From contig OX344764.1 of the NCBI GenBank assembly GCA_947034895.1, positions 7,626,001 through 7,690,000 of the forward strand: a DNA stretch of 64,000 nucleotides, in the 5' to 3' direction. Below, piece by piece: positions 50,258 to 60,200 of this stretch. Every line of letters begins with the position of its first letter. The first letter of the stretch is position 1. The position numbers were made by a program, and so were the translations under genes. Below the pieces are notes generated by a model that was not told where the DNA came from, searched no databases, and saw only the letters and a list, made by a program, of their open reading frames with translations. The stretch comes from Rhytidiadelphus loreus. Its lineage: Eukaryota; Streptophyta; Bryopsida; Hypnales; Hylocomiaceae.

Positions 50258-53200
50258 ATGGCGTCCTCGGATGTGGTGCCCGAGAGGTACTACACATACC
50301 TTGTATCGGCTGGCAGCCGATACAATTTTTCTTGCCTGCTATTTCGATTTGAATTTCATTCCGGGTTCTTACGTAGTAGTAACTTTATCGGCTGGCAGCC
50401 GACATAGTCTGTTGTTCAGGGAGCTCTAGGGTTTCAGAAGAGTCACGGGCAGTGCGTAGACTGTATCGGCTGGCAGCTGATATCGATTTATATTGGCAGA
50501 GTGAGGACATTTCAGGTTCTATCGGTTGGCAGCCGATATAGTCTGCGCATGATTGATTTGGGCGTCCTCGAGCAGATTCAATATTATTGAGCGCTAAATT
50601 GATGTGTAATATTGTGCAGAAAACCGACCCTCTTGGCAAGACTTCTCGGACCTCAAATCCCGAACTCCGAGATATTAGGCAACGGGTTCCCACCACGCGC
50701 AACGTGGAGAGCAAGCGATGCCATCCAAGAGTGGGGCCTGTGCTGGAGGGAGTCGTCTGACAGACTTGTGGAGATTGCGTGTTCCTTCAAGTTGAAGGGG
50801 AACATGACCCCCGGGAAGGGAAATGTTATGTCAGTCATGGCTGTTGGAGTAGACGTGCACGTCATGATTTGTCTTCTCCCAGTTGGCAACCCAGATGGCG
50901 TGGCCGACTACATCGCGGTGGAGTTGCCTGTCCAAAAGTGCACGGAAGATGTCTGTGGAGCGAGGTCTATGTCGCTAGGCATGACTTTTGTCGACAACAC
51001 ACCAGAAGATGCTGATGAACTTGTATTGGGATGGGAATGCCTCAAGCATGAGCGGGATGAACATAATGCCCCCGTCATCCTCGAGATGGAGAAGGGGAAG
51101 AAGAAGGTGACGGCCCCTCGGAGGAAGCCATCGACGCCCACGGTTGACCACCCTGAGAATGAGGCTGCGGACACAGGGTCGCTAAGCAAACCGAAGAGGA
51201 AAGGGAAGGGGAAGGACGATCCCAACAGGGTGTTGACGCTATCGCTTGACGAGGCATTGGTGCGAGGAAATCATCTCACTACCAAGACCAAGGACAATGA
51301 GGTGAACGCGATCTACCAAGCGCTGGAAAAAGGACTGCTGCACGCCTTCCCATACAAGAAGTAGCGGCTTCCGGATGTCATCCCCTCTGAGAAGCTGCAC
51401 ATTGCACCAGATGAGCTGAAGTACAGGAAAATTGCAAAGGATCGCCTTGGTCAGGTATTTGACATTCATTTCCCTTCATTCCGCATACACCAATCCCTAT
51501 GCGTTTCTGTGTTCTATCGACTGCCAGCTGCCAGATCACGAATGTTAATAAATTTTTGGACCTGGTGATTTTAGGTCAAGACCATGTACAAGGGGTATGG
51601 ATCAATTTGGAAGAAACCCGAAATTCACGGCATTCCACTAAAGCGCGCGCCTTTACCAACGGATAAGGGATTGGATGCGGTCATGGATAGGTGTCCAGCA
51701 CAGAATGATGTGGTGGTCATTGACGGAATTCCAATGCCGTGGTGGAAGGCACCCAACGTTCACTGGTACATCATTGGCGGGCAGCATACAGTCACTGCCT
51801 GCAGGGAATTGGCAGACCAATACCCTGAAGGATCGGAAGCCAGGAAGGATCTCCTGGAGTTCGAGGTCATTCCAGTCTTCAGTAGACAGGCGGACACACT
51901 CGTCCGGGTGTCCAACGCCTTGAACCTGAACATCGCCGAGAAGGTGGCGAAGGAGACCTTCCGATCCTGCGCGGAGATGGGGAGGGCTGCCTGGGTAAAG
52001 GCAGGATGTCCGGAGCCGCATCGTGGAGGTGGCAAGCCGTCACCAGCGTTCAAGGTATTCATCAAGCATCTCTTGTAATGTCTATCACTTCGCCTTATGT
52101 CTGGACGTGCTATTATATCGGCTGCCAGCTGATACAATAGCAGATTGTGCAGCCAGTATTGTTGTTATCGGTTGGCAGCCGATAACAACTATCGTGTTCT
52201 TATTTTTGGGTGCGAAATATTGTAGGCTGCGAAGCTTCAAGTTATGGCGCACTTCGTGGATGAGAAAGTATCCTCAAAGCTGCCGCTCATCTTCATCAAG
52301 GAGAGTACATGGGTACTCTGGACAGAGGCGTTCGATGCTTGGGAGAATGGAGAACTCATTGGGGATGATGGGACAGTTCCAAATCTCATTGTCAATCGAA
52401 AACCCCTCACGCACATCACGAAAACGGATCTCACGCCAACGCTGGGGCTGTGAGACTCAGACCTCTGCGAACTAGTCAGGGATATCGTTGCCCTACGCGT
52501 CAGCATCAAGAACACTACCAAGGCGAAGTCGTCCGAGAAGATGACACTCTTTGACTGGTGTAGAGAGAAAAAGATGGACAGGGTGGTCATGAACGAAATT
52601 ATGTAGACCAGGAAGAAGTATCCCCTTCCTTGCAAAGACGCAGCTTGGGTCCCATATACTGATGAACACTGGCAGGAGCTGGCTGACAAGGAGGGCTACT
52701 CTGCTGCCGTTGTTCGGAATGTCTGGAAGGATGTCATGAAATTCACGGATGGAAGCAACTGGTTGAAAGGGCGAGTCAACCCCATGAATCCGACAACGGA
52801 CAAGAGCGTTGATGGGAAAGCGCCGGGGGTCTTCTACACAACTCTCATGAACTACGCCACAATGTCAGTGGCACCGGTGGAGGAAGGAATGTCGAATGAC
52901 CTGAGATACGAATGTCGGCTAGGGCAGACTATCGCGGAGGTGGTGGACGTGCTTCGAACAAGGAAGGAGAATGAGGGGCTGCAAGTGGACGACAAGAAGT
53001 TCATTATTCTCTTTGGATACAACGATAGTGGGGAAGCCCTAGCGGTGTCGAAAAACGATTTCCTCGACGTATCCCTAGCAGCTGAAATACCCGCAGAAGA
53101 CGATGGGACAGACAGACCGTCGAACGACGCCTACATTCCCCTCCCAGTGCTTTTCATCGGGAACTCACGCTTCCGGGATTCTGTCGCGTCGGCATCGTAT

Positions 53201-54543
53201 TCCTCAACAGCATCGTGGTACTACCACACCGTCTACTATCAACCGTCAGCTCGTGGCGGCTTCCTTAGGGCGGAAATAGAGGCCAGGCCGATGGTCACAC
53301 TATCCATCACCTTCCCCAAGCCGGAGGATAGGGCCTCCCTCTTTCCGGTGTTCAAAAGGTTCACCGGGATCTCCAAGGTGCCGGAATGGTTTCAGGTCGA
53401 CGTCGAGGGAGAGGTAGACTGGAATGGCGGAATGTGCGGGGTCGGACATGGGCTTCTCGAGCAACTGATGAAGGCCACGTTGAAAGCGAAGGAGGCCACC
53501 GTTATCAACATCTGGGGAGGGGGAAACATCACGGAGATCGCTCTGGTAAGTCACTCCACCCTCATCTCAAAAGGAATTCACATCATTCATGCCATTCATT
53601 TGTGTCGGCTGGCAACCGATACGTCGTCTCTGACTCAAGTACTGTGGGTAAGCAGAGGAATGGACGAATAGTCTTAGAGTTCGTTAGGGAGGAGGACGGA
53701 GTAGCGAGGGCGAAAGAGCGCGTGAAGGGAATGAACCTCGTTTCTGCTCCCAGTGTGTTACCGCAGTCGGGGACTGCTGGAGGACCGAATTTGGAGGCCC
53801 CGACGCATACATCCACTGCACAGCAGCCACCACCAATATCATCACCAGTGTTGCAGCAGAATTCGAGAGGCTCTGCTGGTCCATCGCGGTCTGCGCTGCT
53901 AATGCCCGAAGCACGCATGCGGGAGAGCTCTCCAATTAGGATATTCTCGTCGGACTCGGAAAGTGAACTCTCCCCTAGAGAGGCTCTCGTTCGCAGGGAA
54001 CAACAACCACAATTGACGATCCCAAATCAGTCGTCGATGCCGGACCCCGTGGAGTGCCAACAATCATCGGCGCACACTACAGTGGAATCTGCCGGGTTGA
54101 GTAGACAGGCCTGCAGTGCCACCTCTAATGCCATGGTCGTCAATCTGCATGATGTTCCTCCATCAGAGGAGGTCCTCAGGCTGGACGATACCCTCCCGGA
54201 AGACAATGCGAGTGAGCCTCAAGAACCACTCACTGCCATAGGGATTCCGGCAACAAGGATGGATGTTGCTATCGACGGGCAGCCGATACATCAAGATGTC
54301 GGCAGGCAGCCGATACCTCAGGAAGCTCCGCAGGTTGAACTCAGAAGGGGAAGGAGCAGAGGAGTCACGAGCAAACACACATCGGGTTCAATCGACTCGT
54401 CCCGCTCAACGCCATCCGGACAGAAACGGACGCGACAAGATATGGAGCTAGACGAAGGCGGGCCATCACAAGACCACGACTTCCCGAATGAGGCACTGTC
54501 TCCCAGACCATCGTCTAAGCGGATGCGGACTAGAGGTTCGTAG
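50258..54543 (+). pseudogene. Element protein with ParB/sulfiredoxin-like domain, three premature stops
   Basis: Five exons: 50258-50286, 50620-51454, 51575-52054, 52226-53545 and 53656-54543, all GT..AG with matching phases; 1183 residues if stops are ignored. The ATG at 50258 joins MASSDVVPER to KPTLLARLLG. Exon 3 has the ParB-like pattern: VVVIDGIPMPWW, then HWYIIGGQHTVTACREL (the ParB 'GExRxxA' box position), FEVIPVF and RVSNALNLN. ParB/Srx folds bind nucleotides and, in ParB, load onto parS palindromes. The middle part is unrecognised; the tail (exon 5) is Ser/Pro-rich with basic clusters such as SSKRMRTRGS. In-frame TAG 51362, TGA 52451 and TAG 52604 break it. Palindromes at 54270 and 54297 are read in frame as DGQPIHQ and GRQPIPQ. 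The assignment is by motif only. Confidence 0.65.
50287..50619 (+). other. Intron 1 of the ParB-like gene carrying four palindromes
   Basis: Donor AG|GTACTA and acceptor GTGCAG|A restore codon AGA. Palindrome cores at 50304, 50386, 50464 and 50520 are spaced 82, 78 and 56 bp apart, the tightest regular cluster in the element. Confidence 0.65.
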
Positions 54544-54712
54544 GCGATAGACATCTACTTAGTATAGCTCATTTACATGTAGTGATGACTGGCTCAGACT
54601 TGATCGTAGGGACCTATCAATGGGAGCCTGTACTTGGATAGACTAGAGTACTCAAGTAGTGTGTCGGCTGCCAGTCGATACGTTCTACTACTGTTGTCCA
54701 ATTCCGCTCTAA

Positions 54713-55624
54713 GTTGCATCTCATGTTTTATGTATTTCATCTTGCATTGTAAATGAAAGATCTCAACCGTCTGAGGCAACCGAGGACACAGTGTTTGAAG
54801 GAAGGGATGAGTGTGAACAACCGCCTCTCGAATCGAGAGCAAATCCGTCCATTTATGATCCTCCACAGGTAGCGACTTCGAGATTGTTCCTCTTCTTAGA
54901 GGTGCAAGGAACACTGCTGCACTATGAGCCTTTCATTTTGAAGGGGGCAAACTTGCACCAGAGATCGCACGTTAGAGATCGACCGGGGCTCCAACAGTTC
55001 CTCAGATTTTGTCAGAGTCAAGACATCATGATCATCTACTGGTCGGTCTTACCCTTACAGACTCTGAAGCAGAGACTCCACAATTTGAAGTATAAAGTAC
55101 CGGAGATCGGAGAGGATTTCCTTGCCTTTGGGCAGGAGTCGTGTGACGAGTCTGTGTACAGAGATCCTAACAATCAGTCACGACCAATTTTCCTAAAACG
55201 TCTTGCACGACTTCTCGAGTCATCCCCCTTGCTGTACAATAGTGGTGCCTCGATCAGCAACTCACTGATCGTGGATCACGCACCATTTACTAACGTCCTC
55301 AACCTGCCATACAACGCCATTCATCCGCCTCCTTGTACAATGTACTTGGAGAAATCGAAGAAGGGTGGAAAGTTGCCCTTCCTACAAGCCTCAATGATAC
55401 CGTTCCTGGAACGGTTCCTCTCGTCGGATTTGACGGTACCAGAATTCTGTGAGAGAAACTCGGACATCGAACTTTCGCGATATATGCCGGGATCCACCTT
55501 GCATGATCTCTACGTTAGAGTCACACCCAAGTATCAAAAGAGATTCGAGGTCCCCTATTCGGAGGAAGAGCTACATGCCATGGGAGGTAGTATGGCGGTC
55601 GACCAGTCGGAGGAGGCAGGATGA
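54713..55624 (+). CDS. Degenerate FCP1-like HAD domain protein 1
   Basis: Open from 54713 to the TGA at 55622, with no in-frame ATG before the domain, so its first exon or start is missing or lies in the preceding gene. The HAD fold of FCP1/SCP phosphatases is visible: a motif I strand LFLFLEVQGTLLHY, RDRPGLQQFLRF, a motif II strand MIIYWS and a motif IV strand NSLIVDHAPF. The catalytic motif I Asp pair (DxDx) is replaced by Glu-Val-Gln, so phosphatase activity is unlikely. No premature stop is present. A palindrome (55627) begins three bases after the stop codon and an AATAAA lies at 55758. Interpretation as an FCP1-like pseudo-enzyme is by motif pattern. Confidence 0.55.
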   Translation, partial: VASHVLCISSCIVNERSQPSEATEDTVFEGRDECEQPPLESRANPSIYDPPQVATSRLFLFLEVQGTLLHYEPFILKGANLHQRSHVRDRPGLQQFLRFCQSQDIMIIYWSVLPLQTLKQRLHNLKYKVPEIGEDFLAFGQESCDESVYRDPNNQSRPIFLKRLARLLESSPLLYNSGASISNSLIVDHAPFTNVLNLPYNAIHPPPCTMYLEKSKKGGKLPFLQASMIPFLERFLSSDLTVPEFCERNSDIELSRYMPGSTLHDLYVRVTPKYQKRFEVPYSEEELHAMGGSMAVDQSEEAG

Positions 55625-55757
55625 TGTATCGGCTGCCAGCCGACATGCATTGTGTACATTCTGTAGATTGTTTATGTGCATTGTAGATATAGCGGAAATA
55701 TTCTAGTTCGTAGAAATTTTGTAATCATTTTGTATGTTTCATGTACATTTAATTGTA

Positions 55758-55763
55758 AATAAA
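55758..55763 (+). terminator. Polyadenylation signal AATAAA
   Basis: AATAAA about 135 bp after the stop of HAD protein 1, preceded by T- and TGTA-rich sequence (about 55715-55755) typical of plant far-upstream elements. It probably ends the rightward transcript before the second HAD gene. Confidence 0.5.
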
Positions 55764-56015
55764 GGCTGTACAGGCTGGGTGTCCGGCTTTAAAAGGCGGA
55801 TGTCAATTTCGCTCTCGAAGCATTCAAATGTTTCCTTCGAGAGTTTGATCGGTAGGGCATGGTCACTATAATCATGATGATTGTGGCCCTCTTAACTCTC
55901 GAGGGTTGCGTTTCAATACTTCGAGAGCAATATTGGCTCTGCCATTTGAGGCCGGGATTTTCCCATCTTCATTCGATAACAAGCGTCTTGCTCGGGCTCA
56001 CTCTGTGCACTCATA

Positions 56016-56783
56016 ATGGATTGCTTTCTCTTGTACTCTGGGTCGGTCATGTGTATCGGCTGCCAGCCGACATCACATGGACTTGGCTCCCTTGTTCTCT
56101 TACCCGTTTCTTATGATCTCTCTTCTGTTCAGGAGTCCAACAATGGGCAGCCACATTTGTTCAAAAAATGTGTTGTACTCGGCGTCACAGGTTTGCTTTG
56201 TTTTATCGACACAAATATCGAGGTCGATAATTGGGATCCGCACAGGAACGTCATCAAAAGACCGGGACTAATTGCATTGTTCGCGACATTGTTTGAAAAG
56301 TTCAACGTTGGAATTTGGTCAAGGATGCCAATTACAGAACTTAGACCATTGCTTGCGCACTTGCTTCCAAAACATGTTAGAGACAAACTAGCATTTGTGT
56401 ATGGCAAAGAATATTGTGTAGATAGCAAGAAATTCCCATGGTGCTACAAAATGATATCAACACTCTTCAATAAGAGACCTTCCAAGGATATTTGTTCACT
56501 GGACCAGGTGCTCATGGTGGACGTATGCCCACTCTCGCTCAGGAGGACACCGGATCCGGCGTGCTACATTCCGCTGCCATTTATGGGGGACCTAAATTTC
56601 CCAAATGACAGTAGAGTCATTCCAAACATTTCCACGGATATTATTCCCTTCATTTTTCCAATGCACGAGCTTGAGTCGGTCTCGGAATACGTGAATGGCG
56701 CAAAAAGACCGGGACAATTACACTATGAAGTTGCTCAGTCAATCAAGTATGGGAACCCAAATTGGAAGGGAATTTTTTGGTGA
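56016..56783 (+). CDS. Degenerate FCP1-like HAD domain protein 2
   Basis: ATG at 56016 and stop TGA at 56781, 255 codons open. The first 40 or so codons read through a palindrome (56054) and may instead be leader plus intron: a GTTCAG acceptor precedes 56133, from which the conserved part starts in frame. HAD features are LLCFIDTNIEVDNW (motif I position with Asp-Thr-Asn instead of DxD), KRPGLIALFATLFEKF, NVGIWS (motif II) and QVLMVDVCPLS (motif IV). It resembles HAD protein 1 in architecture but little in sequence. One motif I Asp remains, so catalysis is doubtful. No premature stop interrupts it. Confidence 0.55.
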   Translation: MDCFLLYSGSVMCIGCQPTSHGLGSLVLLPVSYDLSSVQESNNGQPHLFKKCVVLGVTGLLCFIDTNIEVDNWDPHRNVIKRPGLIALFATLFEKFNVGIWSRMPITELRPLLAHLLPKHVRDKLAFVYGKEYCVDSKKFPWCYKMISTLFNKRPSKDICSLDQVLMVDVCPLSLRRTPDPACYIPLPFMGDLNFPNDSRVIPNISTDIIPFIFPMHELESVSEYVNGAKRPGQLHYEVAQSIKYGNPNWKGIFW

Positions 56784-57237
56784 AGTAATATATGTCGTAT
56801 CGGCAGCCAGCCGATATCACTATGCAGTGGAATCGAGGGATTTACAATGACTTGTACAAGCCTACAGCCTTCTCCACATTCAGGGCTTTGAAGGACTTGT
56901 TTCTCGAATTCATCGCCTCTCTTCATATGGATATCGGCTGCCAGCTGATACTCAAAATTGAAGACATTGGACCGGATGCACTCAATGCTTTAGAATGATG
57001 TGTAGTGGTTTTCATAGTCACACCTTTAGACATCTTGGTAGTTTGGCTTGCTGTATAGTATCGGACACCAGCCGACACTTAGAAGAGAATTAGGGATATT
57101 TTGTAGGAACTTCTGTAAGTTGGTGTTTCATTGGATTATATACTTATTCTGAAATGACCTACTGCGTCCATTCTCAATCGTGAATTATCGCACATGTTTT
57201 GCACTCTACTTTATCGGCTGACGCTCGATTTATTTCT
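56784..57237. other. Right subterminal region of the large element
   Basis: Contains palindromes at 56798, 56932, 57059 and a partial at 57212. An exon-like stretch after CTATGCAG (about 56825-56930) could encode a further C-terminal exon of the HAD gene, but no joining frame worked, so I leave it undecided. Confidence 0.45.
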
Positions 57238-57270
57238 GGACTATGGATTTGTCCATAATTAGTTAAATAT
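57238..57270 (-). repeat. Right terminal inverted repeat of the large element
   Basis: Reads GGACTATGGATTTGTCCATAATT then AGTTAAATAT; 33 bp matching the left end, with one mismatch once the 19-bp duplication in the left copy is removed. Confidence 0.8.
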
Positions 57271-60200
57271 CAGTTGTATGCAACCATTAGAAAAGGGAAA
57301 ATGAATTCTCATCTCATTTTGAGATCAAAATAAAGTATATTTTGTTGACAACACACCAAAATCTATCTAATAATAAATAATACAATTAGAATATAATAGA
57401 AATTCTACTTCCAAAACTTTAGATCCATATACGATGTCTCTCATAAGTTTTCACATATACTTCAAAAATTGCCATAACTAATTGAGAAATTAGATTTTGT
57501 CAAAAAAAATTAGGCATATATAGGTACAAATAACATACTTGTATAAAATGATTTTCTTTTTAAATTTCAAATAAATTTAGACCTTTTAAAAATTGAATTC
57601 AAATTTATTTGGTGAAAAAGGATTTTTAAGACAAGTACAAAATCTTCAAGATTCTTTGTAAAGGGAATAAGAATTCTTTTGGAAATTTTATGATAAATGT
57701 CTTATGAAATCTTTATAATTATATTGAGTGAATTATTATTGAATAAAATATGATCCCAAATAGTTGTGTTTTGATAAATAACATATAAAATATTTATATG
57801 ATTTCCAAATTTTACACAAAATTTTGAAGATCTTTTGAATATATTATTAAAAACATAATTATTTGTAGTCATTTTTCAATAAAAAATATTTCATTCAATA
57901 AAATTTAAAAATTCATGAATTTTTTACTACAAAATTCCAAAATGAATTCTCATCCCGCTTACTAAACAAAATTGGTTAAATTTTTTTGAGAAACTTAAAT
58001 TTATGCATAGTACACTAGTTGTACTATATCCAAATTTTGTTGTAAATCTTTAATTTCTCAATTCGCTATGGTAATTTTTGTAAGTGCACGAAACATTTTG
58101 AAAAATGTTGTACAAAGATAGTTCTTTGGAATTATTTGTTGATATTTATACCTAAATTGATTGTTGACTAAACTTTAATTGGTAAACGATGTAATACAAA
58201 ATAAACTTAGTTATGTGAAGTCTACAAAAAATTGCTTTGCTTTAGTTCAAAAAAGCCAAAAAGGTGTTCATGAGTATCTTTATTAAAACTTTGATTTGAA
58301 GTATTAGACTATTATACTACAAATACACATTCAAAGTCCATATAGCCTTCTAAAGCCTTGAAGGAAATGCAAGAGAACATGGTTTTGTTTTTTTGTACTA
58401 TACTTTCTATGCTATTACTATATAATACCAAGCAATAATTCACATATCCCTACTTCAAACTTTGAAACTTTGTTATAAATTAGAAAATTGGAATCAATGA
58501 GCAAAATTTGAACATTGTTATAGTCCACAAGACACACTTCACATGTTTACTTTTTATATTAAAACAAACAAAACCACTTTTTAGTTTCTTGAAAAAATTG
58601 CAATTTTCAAGCCATTTTTCAACAAAAGATTGACACATTTTTTTTTACCTCAATACAAAAATGGAAACCACTGTGGAATGATTTGCCATGCCAAGAAAAT
58701 CACAAAGTTCAAAAAGTTGGAGAACTTTAATTGATGGATTGCTGATAGAAAATGTTAATTTTTGAAGTTTTACCTTCAAAATAACACAGAATTCAACTGA
58801 ATTTTACAATTTTTGACATTGAAAAAGAGAAGATTCACAGTGTGATATGTAACTGTTACCTTGACAAAATGACATGAACCCATGCCAGTAGACGTCAATA
58901 GCCCACATGAATGTTTTTTTAATGTAACCTGGATCAGACTTGATCCTGAATTCAATGCATGCAACATAGGTGAATTCTTTCCAGAGCATAAATTAAGATA
59001 GAGTCTGTACAATGTCATGGTTCCATACTTAGCAACTCCATTCTATTGGAATTCTTCATGTATGGCTAAAAAATCATATCATTCAAGCTCTACATTCAAA
59101 TATCTGGCCAACAATTTGCATCCACTATGAAGAGCTAGAGACGATTTCTATTGCACAATGTACAGAAGGATGTTATGAAACGTTTGTGTCAATTTCAATG
59201 TCAATATCAGCTAAATGTTCATGTATATGTACATACTGCAGCTAACTTAGTACCGTGCAGGGTACTAGCATAATTGTGTGGGTGAAAAGCTTGACATCAG
59301 AGATTGAAACACGTAATCAACAGCCTTCCTTGCTTACCTAGAGAAGGAGAATTGCAGCAGGATTTGCCGGCCTGGCTATTCTTGAGGAACTCATACTCAT
59401 ATCATATCGCAAGGGGATCTACAACCCGTTTGATAAACCTGAAAAAACACAACCATCATTTGGCTAAAAAAATGGCGACAAATTGTGAAGTTCTTTGTTA
59501 GAAGACTTCAAATTAAGAAAAATCTTGGGGTTGAAATTGCTAGATTGTGGATGAAAACAAAATTGTGGACATGTGATATGTGCTAAATAATGTGATATTT
59601 TCTATCCTATATGTGGATGGGTTTTTGAAATTTGGAGCACCACAATGACATTTTACATTGCCACTTTGGCACTTCATAAAAACTGAAAAAATAGTGCTAT
59701 TGGGGTGTATCCTTGGACCTGTGATGTTGCCTAAGTGGTGCCCCTTAAGAGCAACTGCATTGTCACATGAACGCTCTTGTTATTGGAGCGCATGTGCTAT
59801 GAATGGTCCCCTAACCTCACACGCCAAGGATAAAAAATTTCAACGGCCCCTCCAAAAATTGAACTTGGTACGGAATCCTCAAGTGTTGTTCATTATCCTT
59901 AATTCTGTGTTCCCCAATTTGAAATTCACTATTAAGATCTCACCATTCCAACAACTTATTGGACAAGCATAAAAAAGAATGGCATATAATAGCCTTGACT
60001 TGATGAATATTGTAGTAGCCCGCACATTGTTGAGTGTATTGGCTTGCAACTCAAGACTTTTCTTTGCCGGTGGCCGCTGGTCCTCAAGCTTAGCTCAGGC
60101 TCCATACGTACATCTAGTTGCATCGTAGTGGAGGCTGTCCATTGTGAACCACAACTTGCAATTTGCGGCTTGGAAAAGATCAACAGAAGACATGTATACA

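Larger units (their letters stand above)
44081..57229. repeat. Dispersed 19-bp near-palindrome family, about 30 copies
   Basis: Consensus TATCGGCT-GGC-AGCCGATA, often with GACA at the right. Core starts: 44081 (partial), 44294, 44564, 44749, 44836, 46942, 47042, 48330, 48684, 49107, 49208, 49951, 50077, 50304, 50386, 50464, 50520, 51514 (degenerate), 52116, 52166, 53603, 54270, 54297, 54662, 55627, 56054, 56798, 56932, 57059 and 57212 (partial). Half-sites lie near 44634, 50165, 50208 and 50226. At some sites pairing extends beyond the core: 50301-50325 has perfect 11-bp arms and 52161-52189 has GTTGTTATCGG facing CCGATAACAAC. Copies sit mainly in introns and between genes. None was seen outside the element. 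Confidence 0.92.
43983..57270. mobile_element. Large TIR element (13.3 kb) with DUF7869, ParB-like and FCP1-like genes
   Basis: Bounded by imperfect inverted repeats (43983-44034 and 57238-57270). Inside, one gene block reads left (44876-49040) and others read right (50258-56783 or beyond), diverging from a shared region at 49041-50257. About 30 copies of a 19-bp near-palindrome occur only within these limits. Flanks are AT-rich and unrelated to the interior in composition. The ends read ATATTTAACT..AGTTAAATAT; because ATAT is its own complement, a 2- to 4-bp target duplication cannot be told from the repeat itself. I do not recognise a named transposon superfamily. The genes carry premature stops, so this copy is probably defective. 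Confidence 0.75.

Noticed and set aside
44749..50538. Regular palindromes resembling a CRISPR array
   Set aside because: Spacing is irregular, copies lie inside genes and introns of a plant element, and there are no cas genes.
55859..56116. An 85-codon hydrophobic frame before HAD gene 2
   Set aside because: It reads through a palindrome and a stem-loop and ends without a domain; more likely leader sequence.
44081..57229. Calling the palindromes true parS centromere sites
   Set aside because: Only the ParB-like motif and the site shape support it. The sequence differs from bacterial parS and no partner ParA was seen, so it is kept as a hypothesis.
58776..59018. Minus-strand frames that might be a copia retrotransposon fragment
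   Set aside because: No reverse transcriptase or integrase motif could be found.
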